Assembly: GCA_017628875.1 (NCBI GenBank)
Contig: JAGBYG010000045.1
Coordinates: forward strand, 1-33,675
Direction: 5' to 3'
Origin: Clostridia bacterium
Lineage (GTDB): Bacteria > Bacillota > Clostridia > Oscillospirales > CAG-272
DNA: 33,675 bases
Under the pieces are notes generated by a model. That model was not told the DNA's origin. It did no database searches and saw only the letters and a program-made list of their open reading frames with translations. Positions 13,170-20,374 of the stretch are shown here, in pieces. A program made the position numbers and the translations under genes. The first letter of the stretch is position 1. The number at the start of each line of letters is the position of its first letter.

Positions 13170-13335
13170 TTTCTTCCGCTCCCTTGTTTTGAATTGCTCC
13201 CCAAAATTCTAAAACTTGTTCAAGTTGTTTTGCTTCGTGTAAAGTTTTAATTGTGCGTCTGAATGAAAAACCTTTTTGTTCGCCTTTGTCATTTTTTAAA
13301 ATTTCTAATGTATTTATAAGTTCTGTTCGTTTCAT
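13153..13335 (-). CDS. 60-residue small protein in the lysogeny region
   Basis: ATG 13335 follows AAAGGAG by 6 bases. Starts MKRTELINTLEILKNDKGEQ, basic and helical, ends GAEENGDGN. It is transcribed from a good minus-strand promoter toward the repressor gene, so its transcript converges on the repressor's. No family recognised; possibly a modulator of the switch. Confidence 0.65.
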   Translation of the reverse strand: MKRTELINTLEILKNDKGEQKGFSFRRTIKTLHEAKQLEQVLEFWGAIQNKGAEENGDGN

Positions 13336-13364
13336 ATTCTGCTCCTTTGTTGTTCGTTGAGCGG

Positions 13365-13393
13365 AATATAAATCTTTTTGAAAAAACTTGCAA
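13365..13393 (-). promoter_or_regulatory. Promoter for the 13335 gene (minus strand)
   Basis: -35 TTGCAA (13393-13388), 17-base spacer, -10 TATATT (13370-13365) on the minus strand, just upstream of the ribosome site. AGCAAA/TTTGCT inverted repeats (about 13396-13425) between this promoter and the divergent HTH gene may be operators. Confidence 0.65.
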
Positions 13394-13485
13394 TAAGCAA
13401 AATCGGTGCTTTTACAAATTTGCTTTTGTTTTTAAATTTTTATCGTATCATTTTTAACAATTTCTTTGTCAAAAGAGGTGTTTTC

Positions 13486-13890
13486 TTGGAAGTTGAGTAC
13501 ATTAAATCGCTTAAAGAAGCCAAAAAATTAAAAGTTAAAGATTTAGCAGAAATGACGGGCATCCCGGAAAGCACCATAAATAATTTCCTTTCAAGGAAAA
13601 CTGAAAGCCCTTCTTTCTCAATGATGTCAAAGCTTTGCATCGCCGTCGGCGGCTCTCTTGACGAAATGATTGGCTTAAAAGAAATCGTTGAAAAGAAAGC
13701 GGAAGAACAAACTTCCAAAGAACTTCTTTCTTCCATTACCGATATATACAAAGAACAGATAGAAAATTTGAAAGAAAGAAACAACGATCTAAAAGAGGAT
13801 AAAAAGAATCTCACAAAAGAAAAACTCTGCCTTTATGGAATAATCGTCGCTTTAATCATTCTTGAATTTATCCTCGGTCTTTTCGCATAG
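13486..13890 (+). CDS. HTH repressor-like protein with coiled coil and C-terminal membrane anchor
   Basis: TTG start 13486, 6 bases after AGAGGTG; 134 residues. N-terminal XRE HTH (LKVKDLAEMTGIPESTINNFL), then a long charged coiled coil (about residues 70-112) and a C-terminal hydrophobic span (GIIVALIILEFILGLF). DNA binding coupled to a membrane anchor is unusual for a phage regulator; it could sense envelope state or hold the regulator, or DNA, at the membrane. It ends at a short terminator. Membrane placement is inferred from hydrophobicity. Confidence 0.8.
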   Translation: MEVEYIKSLKEAKKLKVKDLAEMTGIPESTINNFLSRKTESPSFSMMSKLCIAVGGSLDEMIGLKEIVEKKAEEQTSKELLSSITDIYKEQIENLKERNNDLKEDKKNLTKEKLCLYGIIVALIILEFILGLFA

Positions 13891-13912
13891 TGTCGCTCTT
13901 GCGACATTTTGT
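13891..13912 (+). terminator. Short hairpin terminator after the HTH-membrane gene
   Basis: TGTCGC-TCTT-GCGACA (13891-13906) followed by TTTTGT; it begins directly after the stop codon. Confidence 0.55.
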
Positions 13913-13940
13913 GCTAAAGAACATTCGTTCTGTCTGCAAT

Positions 13941-13959
13941 ATAACACAGCTTGTGTTAT
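13941..13959. promoter_or_regulatory. Perfect 8-bp dyad, operator or attenuator
   Basis: ATAACACA-GCT-TGTGTTAT, followed by TTT, lies 58 bases before the next gene's start. The ACACA/TGTGT half-site resembles the operator at 12671-12719, so the same repressor may bind. Confidence 0.45.
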
Positions 13960-14016
13960 TTTACAATAGCAAAAATGGTGTCAAGGTCAAAACCGCACCA
14001 ACAAGGAGGAAATATT

Positions 14017-14412
14017 ATGAAAAACTTTTTAGCTGTAATTTGCGGAATTATTGTTCAGGCAATCGCAAGTGTACTTATTTACATTGTTTTTTCCTTTTTA
14101 GGTCAAATTCCAATAATTGCTTCTCTCTTAAGTTGGCCTGTTGATTATGAAGTTTATGCTTGGATCGGAACATATTCTTTTGCTATCTTTGCAGGTGCAT
14201 TTATTTGCAGCTTAATTGGTAAAACAAACAGCAAAGGCAAAAAGCCTTCTATAATTGCTTACGGCATTATTTCTTTGCTCTATCACGCATTTTGTATGAT
14301 AAGTAACTGCTTCCTTATGCCCGTTGAAGGAGCATCTCTTTTGGCATATATTTTTGCAATAGGTTGCTGTGTTTTTGTCACTTCTGCAGGTTTTTCCGGA
14401 GAAGATATTTAA
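14017..14412 (+). CDS. 131-residue polytopic membrane protein
   Basis: ATG 14017 after AAGGAGG. Four hydrophobic segments: about 4-28, 48-68, 80-98 and 105-125, with short loops containing KTNSKGKKP. Between the lysogeny regulators and the integrase, a place where phages often keep lysogeny-expressed superinfection-exclusion genes; that role is inference. No family recognised. Confidence 0.75.
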   Translation: MKNFLAVICGIIVQAIASVLIYIVFSFLGQIPIIASLLSWPVDYEVYAWIGTYSFAIFAGAFICSLIGKTNSKGKKPSIIAYGIISLLYHAFCMISNCFLMPVEGASLLAYIFAIGCCVFVTSAGFSGEDI

Positions 14413-14424
14413 AGGAGGATTTAG

Positions 14425-15432
14425 ATGAAAGCAAAGAAATTGCCTTCCGGTTCGTACCGCGTGCGACTATCGGTTGGTAAAGACCCTGAAACAGGAAGGT
14501 ATATTTATAAGTCATTTACAGCCGATACCGCAAGAGAAGCTGAACGAATGGCCTATGAATGGGAGTATCAAAAAGAAAAGATAGATACTTCGCTTCAAAG
14601 TTTAACTCTTGCGAAAGCAATGCAAGAATTTAACGAAAGCAGAGAAAACACCCTTTCCCCAAGAACCGCAAGAGAATATGAAAATTATCGCAAGTCTGCC
14701 TACAAAGATATTGAAAACTTTACCCTTGCTGAAATAAACCAAAAAGTTATTCAAATGTGGGTAAACAATCTTGCAAAAACCTCTTCTCCGAAAACGGTTA
14801 AAAACAAGTACGCATATCTTACTGCGTTGCTTAACAACTACAACATTTCCGTAAAATGCACTCTCCCCAAAAAACGCCCTACGGAATACCACGTTGTAAC
14901 AAAAGAAGAACTTTTTGCAATCTTAAAAGAAGCCGGACTTTCTCCGATAGGCCTTGCAATTCGCCTTGCTGTTTTTGTTCCTGCAAGAAGAAGCGAAATC
15001 TGCGCGATAAATCCAAAGACAGATGTCAAAGGAAATTTGCTTACAATAAACAAAGCGAAAGTAAAAGACGGATATAATTGCTGGGTAATAAAAGAAACTA
15101 AAACCTACAAAAGCACCCGCACCGTTGAAATGCCCCCGGACATAATTGCTATGCTAAAGTCTTTTCCAATAGAACCTAACCCTGACAAACTCTATCGTGA
15201 CTTTAAGCGCATAGTAAAAAAACTTGGTTACAACGATATGCGTTTTCACGATCTGCGCCATTACGGAGCAACAATTCTTCACGATATGAATGTTCCTGAT
15301 AAAGAAATAATGCACCGTGGCGGTTGGAACAATCTTTCAACCCTTATGAATATATATGTTCATTATAACCCTGACACCGCAAAGGTTGCAGCTAATGCTA
15401 TGAACAGCTTGTACAACTCCTTTAAGGAGTAA
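14425..15432 (+). CDS. int: Tyrosine-type integrase
   Basis: 335 residues from ATG 14425, after GGAGG. N-terminal arm-type DNA-binding domain (KLPSGSYRVRLSVGKDPETG), SAM-like core-binding region (about 60-145), catalytic domain with Arg (PARRSEI, 187-192), HDLRH (His275-Arg278), Trp301 and the nucleophile Tyr311 (NIYVHY). All catalytic residues are present. It integrates the phage at the adjacent attP core, which carries a tRNA 3' end. It is the only clear recombinase in the window. Confidence 0.96.
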   Translation: MKAKKLPSGSYRVRLSVGKDPETGRYIYKSFTADTAREAERMAYEWEYQKEKIDTSLQSLTLAKAMQEFNESRENTLSPRTAREYENYRKSAYKDIENFTLAEINQKVIQMWVNNLAKTSSPKTVKNKYAYLTALLNNYNISVKCTLPKKRPTEYHVVTKEELFAILKEAGLSPIGLAIRLAVFVPARRSEICAINPKTDVKGNLLTINKAKVKDGYNCWVIKETKTYKSTRTVEMPPDIIAMLKSFPIEPNPDKLYRDFKRIVKKLGYNDMRFHDLRHYGATILHDMNVPDKEIMHRGGWNNLSTLMNIYVHYNPDTAKVAANAMNSLYNSFKE

Positions 15433-15446
15433 TTTTTAGCAAGTTT

Positions 15447-15468
15447 CGTGTCATAATCGTGTCATAAT
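15447..15468. repeat. Left pair of integrase arm-type sites
   Basis: CGTGTCATAAT occurs twice in tandem (15447-15457 and 15458-15468), just after the integrase stop. The same 11-mer occurs twice on the other side of the core, the expected design of a phage attP. Confidence 0.7.
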
Positions 15469-15604
15469 TATATCGGAAAACACCCTTTTTCCACTGTAAA
15501 AAGCACAGTTCGTTCTCAAAAAATATCGTTAAAAAATGGCTTACTTGTGCGGTTTATTTGCTAAAAATCGCATAAACAAGCCAAATATCAAAAACCATAT
15601 TTAT

Positions 15605-15631
15605 CAGGTTCGAGTCCTGTCACTTCGACCA
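15605..15631 (+). other. attP core containing a tRNA 3' end
   Basis: The 27 bases starting CAGGTTCGAGTCCTG and ending CTTCGACCA have the T-arm/loop (TTCGAGT) and acceptor-CCA end of a bacterial tRNA; a C1-G72-type acceptor strand (CACTTCG-A-CCA) and recalled clostridial sequences suggest tRNA-Pro. The rest of a tRNA is absent, so it is the attachment core, not a functional tRNA. About 300 bases around it (15433-15731) hold only att arms and a terminator. Confidence 0.8.
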
Positions 15632-15655
15632 GTATTTAAGCCATTTTTTGGACTT

Positions 15656-15678
15656 CGTGTCATAATTCGTGTCATAAT
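15656..15678. repeat. Right pair of integrase arm-type sites
   Basis: CGTGTCATAAT at 15656-15666 and 15668-15678, separated by one base. Together with the left pair they bracket the core at about 25 to 137 bases. Confidence 0.7.
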
Positions 15679-15694
15679 TCTTAAAAATGGTAAT

Positions 15695-15726
15695 AAAAAG
15701 AGAGAGCATTTCTGCTCTCTCTTTTT
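15695..15726. terminator. Bidirectional terminator ending the late operon
   Basis: AAAAAGAGAGAGCA and TGCTCTCTCTTTTT form a perfect 14-bp stem around TTTC, with T runs in both directions. It lies 5 bases after the last late gene's stop. Confidence 0.9.
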
Positions 15727-15731
15727 TTGTT

Positions 15732-16160
15732 TCATCCTTCTTTAATTTGATGAATGCAACGTTCAATGGCTTTTCTCTGTTCTTCGCTATCAACATAGTG
15801 AAGCATCTCTTCCATTTTCTTAACCATTGTTTCTTTGCCGCTGTCGCGTGAATAACCTCTGCGACCGCTATTGCCTTCTTCGTAACTACCACCGCCATAG
15901 CTACCATAGCTGTTCTCGCCATAGTTAGCATAGCTGCCACCTTCGCGTGATTAACCGCGTCTGTAAGAATCCATGCTTTCTTCATAGCTGTTGCCAAAGC
16001 TATTGCTCTGCTTCTCGAACATTTCAATTTTATATATGTTCTTAATACTATTTAAAGATTTGTCGAGCATATCAATGGCACCGGGGGAAAGTTCACCTTT
16101 GCGTGCAATCTCTTCTGTAAACTTGCAAAGCGATTCACGCAATTCATAAAGTCCTCTCAT
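15732..16160 (-). pseudogene. Ser/Gly/Tyr-rich phage protein interrupted by an in-frame ochre codon
   Basis: The frame starts at ATG 16160 (MRGLYELRESLCKFTEEIA). After 69 residues TAA 15953-15951 stops it (SYRRG-stop-SREGGSY), yet the same frame continues for 72 codons with family-typical sequence (NYGENSYGSYGGGSYEEG, then MVKKMEEMLHYVDSEEQRKAI) to TGA 15734-15732. I recall intact relatives of 130-150 residues in many Firmicutes phages, usually with Tyr (TAT) at this place. It is the last late gene, next to the terminator. Either a nonsense mutation, a sequencing error, or readthrough; the downstream half shows no decay. Confidence 0.75.
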
Positions 16161-16176
16161 CGTAATTCCCCCTTTC

Positions 16177-16599
16177 TCAAGCTACGCGCTCTACAATAAG
16201 GTTGGCGTTCTGTACTTCAATAGCTTCATCGCTGGTGTTCTCAACCGCAACAGAAACGCAACAACCTCTGGGTGCTTCAACCAAAACAGAAACATAGACG
16301 TTTGCAAATTCCTCAACGGCTGCCGGAGTAACGATAGCTGTTGCCGAAGCAAGTGGCTCGCCCTCAACCGTCAAAGCGATGGAAATTTCGCCAACGGTGC
16401 CACCGGCAGGAATCTGGATGTTACCGCCAAAAGAAACTTTGTAAAGTGCTCGGCATTGATTAGTCATACCTTTAAGTGTGACAACGCCTGCGCCTTCTCG
16501 GTGAAGAATACATTCGCCACCATAGACGGGAGTTTCCGTGAAAACAACATTCTGTCCGGCAGCAACTGTCTGTAACATTGTGTTTGTAAATTCTGCCAC
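16177..16599 (-). CDS. Virion-associated beta-rich protein (conserved phage family)
   Basis: GTG 16599 follows GAGGTG by 6 bases and gives MAEFTNTMLQTVAAGQNVVF; the ATG two codons earlier is too near the ribosome site. 140 residues, beta-rich, Gly/Val/Ala rich, with ECILHREGAGVVTLKG, IQIPAGGTVGEISIAL and C-terminal NANLIVERV. I recall this family from clostridial phage and prophage late regions, where it resembles a TNF/collagen-like trimeric head; likely a surface decoration or tail-tip component. Activity unproven. Confidence 0.75.
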   Translation of the reverse strand: MAEFTNTMLQTVAAGQNVVFTETPVYGGECILHREGAGVVTLKGMTNQCRALYKVSFGGNIQIPAGGTVGEISIALTVEGEPLASATAIVTPAAVEEFANVYVSVLVEAPRGCCVSVAVENTSDEAIEVQNANLIVERVA

Positions 16600-16618
16600 A
16601 AACATCACCTCACTTTAA

Positions 16619-17308
16619 TTAGCCGTTAAAGCCGTAGCCGCCACAGCCACCGCCGTAGTTGGCAAAAGTTGCCTGACCACAGCAGTTAACCGGGAAAGTA
16701 ACCGGCTGGGAAGGCTGTACCACATAAGCAGGAATAGGAGTATCTCTGCCAAGTCTGCGAATAAGCTCAGCGGTCTGCGCATCCTGCGTTGCGTTGATAT
16801 AGGCGTTCTGGCGCAAAGTCTGGTTTTCTTCTTTAAGAGTATCAATCTTATCTTTAACAAGAAAATCAAGAATCGCTCTGGTGTTGCAGTTCGCATTGTC
16901 GATAATATCCCTTGTGGAATTGTGAATTGCGTTACCAACATCGCAGAAACCGCGCTCAGCAAGTCTGGAAAGTTCGCAGCAGCATTTGCAGCTGTTGAGT
17001 TCCATGTTAGAAAAGCCATTGTTAATTACGTTGTTGAGTGCAAAAGTAGAATCCGCAAGTCCATAGGTGAGGTTATCGAGCTTGGATATGAAGGTCTGTC
17101 TATCAACAGCGGTAGTAACATCTGCCGGAGAAGCACATACTGCGTTTGTGCCAACTCCACCGCCGCCTCCACCATAGCCAAAGCCTCTGCCGCCAAGAGC
17201 AAGAAGGAGGATGATTATCCACCAGCCGTTGTCCCACATACCATTGTTTCCGTTTCCGCCGTTGCCGGTTACAGCCGCAACATCAGCAGCGGAAAGTCCT
17301 TCCATCAT
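16619..17308 (-). CDS. Gly- and Cys-rich phage protein with short hydrophobic segment
   Basis: 229 residues from ATG 17308 after AGGGGA. An N-terminal low-complexity stretch (NGGNGNNGMWDNGWW, then IIILLLALGG) is followed by Gly-rich repeats, a Cys cluster (SCKCCCELSRL), a helical coiled region (KDKIDTLKEENQTLRQNAY) and a Gly/Cys tail (NCCGQATFANYGGGCGG). I recall this unnamed family from many Firmicutes phages beside the preceding type of gene. A structural or membrane-associated role is plausible; unknown. Confidence 0.8.
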   Translation of the reverse strand: MMEGLSAADVAAVTGNGGNGNNGMWDNGWWIIILLLALGGRGFGYGGGGGGVGTNAVCASPADVTTAVDRQTFISKLDNLTYGLADSTFALNNVINNGFSNMELNSCKCCCELSRLAERGFCDVGNAIHNSTRDIIDNANCNTRAILDFLVKDKIDTLKEENQTLRQNAYINATQDAQTAELIRRLGRDTPIPAYVVQPSQPVTFPVNCCGQATFANYGGGCGGYGFNG

Positions 17309-17370
17309 AATAAAAGTCCCCTTTCATAAATAAATTTTATATATTGCCAACCGCGCGCTCGGTAAAAGCC

Positions 17371-17571
17371 TTATTTGATATATTTTGCAAACTGATTTGC
17401 AATCTGGGCGAACTCGTTAAACTGTGCCTGCGAAAGCTGACCGTTCTTCATCATCTTTTCAACTTCCGCTCTCGGATCGCCCTGAAAATTTCTTTTAAAG
17501 TTATTGATTTCGTTAATAAACTGTGCCATTCCGTCTTTCGGCCCAAAATCGTTATATAAGGAATTATTCAT
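17371..17571 (-). CDS. 66-residue helical protein
   Basis: ATG 17571 overlaps the upstream stop and has AAGGGAGAG before it. Starts MNNSLYNDFGPKDGMAQF; helical and polar (FNEFAQIANQFAKYIK at the end). Paired with the next gene; possibly a scaffold-like small phage protein; no family recognised. Confidence 0.7.
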   Translation of the reverse strand: MNNSLYNDFGPKDGMAQFINEINNFKRNFQGDPRAEVEKMMKNGQLSQAQFNEFAQIANQFAKYIK

Positions 17572-17977
17572 CTGCTTTCTCTCCCTTCTCGATCTTTGCA
17601 ACTATTGCGTCAACTTTGTCGCTCAAAGCTTTGAAATCTTCTTTTAAAGCAAATTTATCTCCGCAAGAGCAAACGTGTTCCTGCGGTTTCTCAAAAGCTT
17701 CAATGCGTTCTTTGTATTCAAAAACTCTTGTGCTCGGAATACCGGAAGCATCTGCACTCTTAACATAGATAAGCGGTTTCTTGCTATCCCAAAGAGTGAT
17801 AGTGTTTCCCGCAGAAACAAGATATGACCTTGCGGCTTCCTCGTTTTCGACCCAAATAAATCCGTTCTGTATGGGCGGCTGAAACTGCGATTTATAATTA
17901 TTGAGAATGTCAGGCACCGCATTATTCATCTGCGGAAAATAACTCTGTGTCGGATAATATCCATATCCGTATGCCAT
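17564..17977 (-). CDS. 137-residue phage protein with N-terminal Tyr/Pro-rich tail
   Basis: ATG 17977 follows AAGGAGGAGG. N-terminal GYGYYPTQSYFPQM low-complexity region, then a core SYLVSAGNTITLWDSKKPLIYVKS and a C-terminal coiled coil with HVCSCGDKFALKEDFKALSDK (CxC). Conserved small late protein from memory; function unknown. Overlaps the 66-residue gene by 8 bases. Confidence 0.75.
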   Translation of the reverse strand: MAYGYGYYPTQSYFPQMNNAVPDILNNYKSQFQPPIQNGFIWVENEEAARSYLVSAGNTITLWDSKKPLIYVKSADASGIPSTRVFEYKERIEAFEKPQEHVCSCGDKFALKEDFKALSDKVDAIVAKIEKGEKADE

Positions 17978-17979
17978 TT

Positions 17980-18357
17980 TTATTCCTCCTCCTTATACCA
18001 ATAATAAATAGGGATTTCTCCACCACTATCCCAAGTGTCATAAAAATCTCCGTCACAAACAGCGACAACGTGACCGGAAAGCGCAAGAACATATTTGCCT
18101 TCCGGATGCTCTCTGCAAAAGTCATTTACTGTGTAGCAATCCGGACAATCGTTTGAAATGATGTTTCTTCTAAAACCTTTTGAACGAAGATAAGCACCCC
18201 AAACAGCATTTGCGTTTGGAATATCGCACATGATAAATCCTTGAATACAAAGTCCGATATATGTTGTTTCCCAATCTTGTTCAAGAACTTTGCTGATTGC
18301 CCTGACGGTGCAATCTCCGACCCTTTTATTCATAGGGTTTGCGTTATACTCGACCCT
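17980..18357 (-). CDS. Cysteine-peptidase-like phage protein; AGG in start position
   Basis: Cys16 (RVGDCTVRAI), His96 (LSGHVVAV) and Asp110 (YDTWDSGG) are arranged like a C39/papain-type catalytic triad. The in-frame ATG at 18333 would cut off YNANP, which I recall at the N-terminus of relatives. The correct position, 18357, carries AGG (M-V-E-Y-N-A-N-P if read as Met), 6 bases after AAGGGGGG. About 125 residues. It may process another late product or be an inactive scaffold; the triad is inferred from spacing. Terminator and possible promoter precede it. Confidence 0.75.
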   Translation of the reverse strand, partial: RVEYNANPMNKRVGDCTVRAISKVLEQDWETTYIGLCIQGFIMCDIPNANAVWGAYLRSKGFRRNIISNDCPDCYTVNDFCREHPEGKYVLALSGHVVAVCDGDFYDTWDSGGEIPIYYWYKEEE

Positions 18358-18390
18358 TTAAATCCCCCCTTGTTCAAAAAAATTATATAA

Positions 18391-18432
18391 AAAAAGAGCA
18401 CCGCTTCCCATCAAGGAAACGATGCTCTTTTA
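18391..18432 (-). terminator. Terminator within the late operon
   Basis: On the minus strand AAAAGAGCATCG pairs with CGGTGCTCTTTT (one mismatch), with an inner TTCC/GGAA stem and a following T run (TTTTTTTATATAA). It splits the late operon between the HTH gene and the peptidase-like gene. A TTGATG-17-TTTATA promoter overlapping it could restart transcription. Confidence 0.7.
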
Positions 18433-18435
18433 ATG

Positions 18436-18648
18436 CTATTTCAAATGCGAAAACAACTCATTTTTAGCCTTATTATATTTTCTCGAAGTGTGCTGAACAG
18501 AAAAGTTAAATTCTTCCGCAAGCTTCTCAATAGTAATATGGTCTAAAAGTTTTCTGCGAAGCATGGCTCTGTCTTCTTCGCTGAAAATCCATTCGTGAAT
18601 TGCGTTTTCCCATTCTGTGCGGGAAAGATTAAAGTCGCTTTGTTTCAT
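18436..18648 (-). CDS. Sigma region 4-like HTH protein
   Basis: 70 residues from ATG 18648, after GGAGT. TIEKLAEEFNFSVQHTSRKY is a helix-turn-helix like sigma-70 region 4, preceded by a helical acidic domain. It lies between lysis genes and a terminator, so it may regulate late or lysis transcription. Family not certain. Confidence 0.75.
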   Translation of the reverse strand: MKQSDFNLSRTEWENAIHEWIFSEEDRAMLRRKLLDHITIEKLAEEFNFSVQHTSRKYNKAKNELFSHLK

Positions 18649-18684
18649 ATTAACTCCACAAAGCCGATGCCGTTTTATAGCAAT

Positions 18685-18987
18685 TTATTTCTCGGCATTA
18701 AGTTCAAGAACTGCGTTCTCAATAATGTTATCAAGAGTATCAAGGTCAACAGTAAAGCCTTTTCTGTTCAAGAACTCAAGAACATAAGCTTTTTTCTGCG
18801 GCCCCATTCCGCTTTCTTTGTAAATCATTTCTGCGGCACCGACAGCAATTTTAACCCATTTGATTACATTGTTGAGTTTTGCTTCTCCCCATTTCTCTTT
18901 AAGAAAAGGAATCGCATATCTTGCGGCAACAGCCGTAAGAACACCAATAAGTGCAACTACAAGTGCGGTAAGGTCAATGTACTCCCT
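18685..18987 (-). CDS. Holin, LLH (superfamily 6) type; AGG in start position
   Basis: 100 residues if read from AGG 18987. N-terminal membrane span (IDLTALVVALIGVLTAVA), then FLKEKWGEAKLNNVIKWVKI, SGMGPQKKAYVLEFLNRKGF and TVDLDTLDNIIENAVLELN, the Phage_holin_6 pattern. The codon is AGG-GAG-TAC-ATT, 8 bases after AAGGAGG. There is no ATG, GTG or TTG in frame before the span; ATT at codon 4 is the only other unusual option. The holin forms membrane lesions and lets the amidase reach the wall. Confidence 0.85.
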   Translation of the reverse strand, partial: REYIDLTALVVALIGVLTAVAARYAIPFLKEKWGEAKLNNVIKWVKIAVGAAEMIYKESGMGPQKKAYVLEFLNRKGFTVDLDTLDNIIENAVLELNAEK

Positions 18988-18990
18988 TCG

Positions 18991-19269
18991 TTATTCCTCC
19001 TTAAAATGTTCGCCTTTGATTTCAATTTTGTTTTCTTTCATAAGCTTTATTTTGTTTTCGGTCTTCGCCTTGTTGTAATAAAATGCTTCTCCAACACCAA
19101 CCGCACCGCCCAAAACTCCAATAAGTGTAATAAGCGGTTCAACGTTCTGTGTAAGATAAACCATAACCAAAGTGAACAAAATTACAACAAGAAAAACGAG
19201 CCAACCGAAAGTCAAAATCTTTTTGGAATATTCCGTGTTTTTCCTTTGCGTATCAATCGTAATCTTCAT
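18991..19269 (-). CDS. 92-residue membrane protein in the lysis cassette
   Basis: ATG 19269 overlaps the amidase stop (ATGA). Two hydrophobic spans (about 21-42 and 47-62: GWLVFLVVILFTLVMVYL and LITLIGVLGGAVGVG) and a Lys-rich C-terminus. Between amidase and holin, so likely a lysis accessory or second holin-like protein; family unknown. Confidence 0.75.
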   Translation of the reverse strand: MKITIDTQRKNTEYSKKILTFGWLVFLVVILFTLVMVYLTQNVEPLITLIGVLGGAVGVGEAFYYNKAKTENKIKLMKENKIEIKGEHFKEE

Positions 19270-20000
19270 AATTTTACATCAACTTTGTTTTTGTTAAGTC
19301 TTCCGCTTCCAATGCTTTTCGGCGGTTTTGCGGCAACGGAACTTGCACTTTCTTTAAAGGTTTTTCCGTAACCTTCAACAATGCTTCTCGCAAGACCTTT
19401 CGCAATTTCTTCTTTGTTTTTCTGGTAAACGTCAAAGTCTTTTCGGTTAGTAAGAAAACAAATTTCAATAAGGTCTGCCGAAATTCCCGCTCTCCAACAA
19501 TCGCGAATAAATCCGAAATAATCTTTCTTGGAAGAAGTCGCTTCAAAAGTCGCTTCTTTGTCGTTCAGCTTTTTGTCGAGAATGTCATTTCTGCTGCGCG
19601 GGCCACAAGAACGTGCAAAAGGTTTTCGCTCTTTGAAATACTTTATAAGTTCCCTTCGGAAACCGACTTCAATATCCGCAGCCGTTTCTTCGTAGGGAAC
19701 ATAACATTCCGTTCCGTTTGCGCTTTCGCTGTCAAAGCCATTGAAGTGTACCGAAAGAGCAAAGTCGCACATAGCAATGGAACATTTCTTTGCTCTCATG
19801 CTGACATTTCCGGGGTCAACGTCTTCCGTTCTTGTAAGATATGTTTCAAAACCATTAAGCTTTAAATATTTGTCGATAAGCTTAACAAGTTCAAGGCAGT
19901 AATCTTTTTCGTAAAGTCCGTCAATGGCAGTATCAATGGAGAAAGTTCCAGTGGAACTTCCTCCGTGTCCTGCATCAAGTCCGATCTTAATCCTCGTCAC
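19266..20000 (-). CDS. N-acetylmuramoyl-L-alanine amidase (endolysin)
   Basis: 244 residues from GTG 20000, of the Amidase_3 type: GLDAGHGG (zinc His12), ALSVHFNGFDS (second His) and DLIEICFLTN (catalytic Glu). It cuts the amide bond between muramic acid and L-alanine in the cell wall at lysis. The start is ambiguous: GTG 20000 lies directly against the ribosome site GGGGGA, whereas an AGG (19994) two codons later is 6 bases from it and would give a normal-length N-terminus. It overlaps the upstream gene by 4 bases. Confidence 0.92.
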   Translation of the reverse strand: MTRIKIGLDAGHGGSSTGTFSIDTAIDGLYEKDYCLELVKLIDKYLKLNGFETYLTRTEDVDPGNVSMRAKKCSIAMCDFALSVHFNGFDSESANGTECYVPYEETAADIEVGFRRELIKYFKERKPFARSCGPRSRNDILDKKLNDKEATFEATSSKKDYFGFIRDCWRAGISADLIEICFLTNRKDFDVYQKNKEEIAKGLARSIVEGYGKTFKESASSVAAKPPKSIGSGRLNKNKVDVKL

Positions 20001-20299
20001 TCCCCCTTGTTTTTAAGGTGTAACTCGTCAATCTCCTCAAGCATTTTAGTAACCATTCCGTTGCCGCCAAGTGCGTGATAAGCATCATACATTTCTACAT
20101 AAGTTGTATAAGCATATCTCGGAATTTCTCCAAGCTTGGTGTATTTTTCATGGTCTGCAATAAGTTCTCTGCGAAGAAGAAGCATAGTGCCGTTACTGTT
20201 GTTTTTTCTTTCTTTTTTCTGTTCTTTCAAAAGCCATACGATATATCCCAAGACAATCGGTATGACAAATTCAAGAATATAAAGAAGAATGTCTTTCCT
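19997..20299 (-). CDS. Membrane-anchored helical phage protein; AGG in start position
   Basis: 100 residues if read from AGG 20299, 8 bases after GAGG (GAGGATATTTAAAGG). It would begin M-K-D-I-L-L, a membrane span LEFVIPIVLGYIVWLLK and a charged coil (KEQKKERKNN), ending YEAYHALGGNGM-type sequence (MYDAYHALGGNGMVTKML), familiar in phage lysis cassettes. Without AGG only TTG 20251 is in frame, which would remove half the span. It sits before the amidase. Confidence 0.8.
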   Translation of the reverse strand, partial: RKDILLYILEFVIPIVLGYIVWLLKEQKKERKNNSNGTMLLLRRELIADHEKYTKLGEIPRYAYTTYVEMYDAYHALGGNGMVTKMLEEIDELHLKNKGE

Positions 20300-20374
20300 T
20301 TAAATATCCTCACTTAAATACCTTTTTCACAGCATAATCATAACAAAAATGCTTTGCCCCAATTACAACTATTT

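Noticed and set aside
15605..15631. Functional tRNA gene
   Set aside because: Only T-arm and acceptor 3' strand are present; upstream 70 bases have no matching acceptor, D- or anticodon arm. It is an attachment core.
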